Below, piece by piece: positions 5,036-5,610 of a DNA stretch of 5,610 bases. This stretch comes from JABIDZ01 sp964402905 (lineage in GTDB: Archaea > Iainarchaeota > Iainarchaeia > Iainarchaeales > JAAZKV01): assembly GCA_964402905.1 (NCBI GenBank), contig CAYODU010000037.1:1-5610 (forward strand), given 5' to 3'. A program made the translations under genes and the position numbers. Within the stretch, counting starts at the first letter, position 1; every line of letters begins with the position of its first letter. The notes under the pieces are model-generated. The model ran no database searches. It saw only the letters and a list, made by a program, of their open reading frames with translations, and had not been told where the DNA came from.

Positions 5036-5242
5036 ATGGTGTTAAATAAAACTAAATCTGTGCCTGCTAAGAGTTCTAAGATAATTACCTCAAAAGTTTC
5101 TTCTTCAAAACCTTCACTTAAACTTAACAAGTCAGTCTCAGAATTTCATCCGAAAATCTCTAAGCGTCAGCATAAAGGTTACGTTTATAATGTTACAACC
5201 GAAACAGGAAACCTCTTCGTTGAAGACATTTTAGTGCATAAC
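5036..5242 (+). other. Split-intein C-half (IntC), 69 aa
   Basis: The half ends at Asn69 (5240-5242), followed by Ser+1. It has the terminal VHN and the block F pattern YVYNVTTETGNLFVEDI. At 69 residues it is longer than the minimal ~35-40-residue C-half because of a basic, Ser-rich leader that may aid association with IntN. Confidence 0.88.
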
Positions 5243-5610
5243 AGCGGCGGTCTTGGTACTCCTCCTCATTTGAGAGTTGAGCCGGGTATGATTCACAAAG
5301 CTTCTGGCGGTGTATTATTTATTGATGAAATTGCTACTTTGACGCATAAATCTCAGCAAGAACTCCTAACAGCGATGCAAGAAAAAAAGTATTCTATTAC
5401 TGGCCAGAGTGAAAATTCTTCTGGAGCAATGACTCGAACGGAGCCTGTTCCTTGTGATTTTGTTTTAATTGCTGCTGGAAATTATAGTGATTTAGATAAA
5501 GTACATCCTGCGTTAAGAAGCAGAATTCGCGGTTATGGTTATGAAGTTTATATGAATACTGAAATGGATGATAGCATTGATGGTAGAAGAAAGATTGCTC
5601 AATTTGTTGC
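5036..5610 (+). CDS. lonB: Split-intein C-half fused to LonB C-terminal part (3' partial)
   Basis: From ATG 5036 the frame runs out of the window (191 full codons); the nearest upstream in-frame stop is TGA 4982-4984. Residues 1-48 are a Ser/Lys-rich leader. Residues about 49-69 are intein block F/G (GYVYNVTTETGNLFVEDI, then LVHN), ending in the His-Asn pair needed for Asn cyclisation. Ser70 is the +1 nucleophile of the C-extein. The extein is clear archaeal LonB AAA+: SGGLGTP, RVEPGMIH, Walker B GVLFIDEI (Asp97-Glu98), LLTAMQEKK, TGQSE, EPVPCDF, sensor 1 IAAGN (Asn149) and RSRIRGYGYEVYM with the arginine-finger region. With the product of 1-414 it would rebuild LonB by trans-splicing. The start is chosen from the TATA box spacing; TTG 5030 is possible. 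Confidence 0.92.
   Translation, partial: MVLNKTKSVPAKSSKIITSKVSSSKPSLKLNKSVSEFHPKISKRQHKGYVYNVTTETGNLFVEDILVHNSGGLGTPPHLRVEPGMIHKASGGVLFIDEIATLTHKSQQELLTAMQEKKYSITGQSENSSGAMTRTEPVPCDFVLIAAGNYSDLDKVHPALRSRIRGYGYEVYMNTEMDDSIDGRRKIAQFV

Noticed and set aside
4569..5130. Minus-strand frames at 4569-4820 and 4918-5130
   Set aside because: They lie opposite the RT 3' end and the IntC gene and show no domain-like content.

Overview
The window is AT-rich and looks archaeal, most likely from a DPANN-type genome, though that lineage call is inference. The evidence is an archaeal LonB-type protease gene, a class III (archaeal pilin-type) signal peptide, GGAGGTG-type ribosome binding sites matching the archaeal 16S tail, TATA-box/leaderless spacing, and oligo-T tracts after genes.

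The outermost layer is lonB, broken in two. Bases 1-414 hold the end of the N-extein (RHDPLQ) followed by an N-intein half that ends in a stop codon. Bases 5036-5610 hold a C-intein half ending in His-Asn, followed by Ser+1 and the LonB AAA+ segment with Walker B, sensor 1 and arginine-finger region. LonB can be whole only if the halves splice in trans. About 4.6 kb separates them.

The insert has two modules. The first (about 425-1871) is a long compound hairpin that pairs with the ribosome binding site of a 56-aa ORF, then that ORF overlapping a LAGLIDADG homing endonuclease gene, then an oligo-T tract. This resembles the published 'fractured gene' arrangement, in which a split intein flanks a free-standing endonuclease.

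The second module (about 1881-4968) is a complete diversity-generating retroelement (DGR) in the order variable protein, avd, TR, RT, as in Bordetella phage BPP-1. The variable protein is secreted and pilin-like, with a C-terminal Lcl/DUF1566 C-type-lectin-like domain whose last ~37 codons are the variable repeat (VR, 2918-3029). The template repeat (TR, 3706-3817) matches VR over 112 positions with 19 differences, all at TR adenines; all 13 AAY codons have changed. TR is in frame with and inside the open frame of the reverse transcriptase. A structured ~200-nt stretch lies between avd and TR, and a hairpin follows VR.

Working model (inference): the endonuclease targets intein-less lonB alleles, and the DGR rides inside the split intein as cargo in a conserved gene while diversifying a cell-surface adhesin. 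The unusual point is a DGR nested inside a split-intein/homing cassette in lonB.
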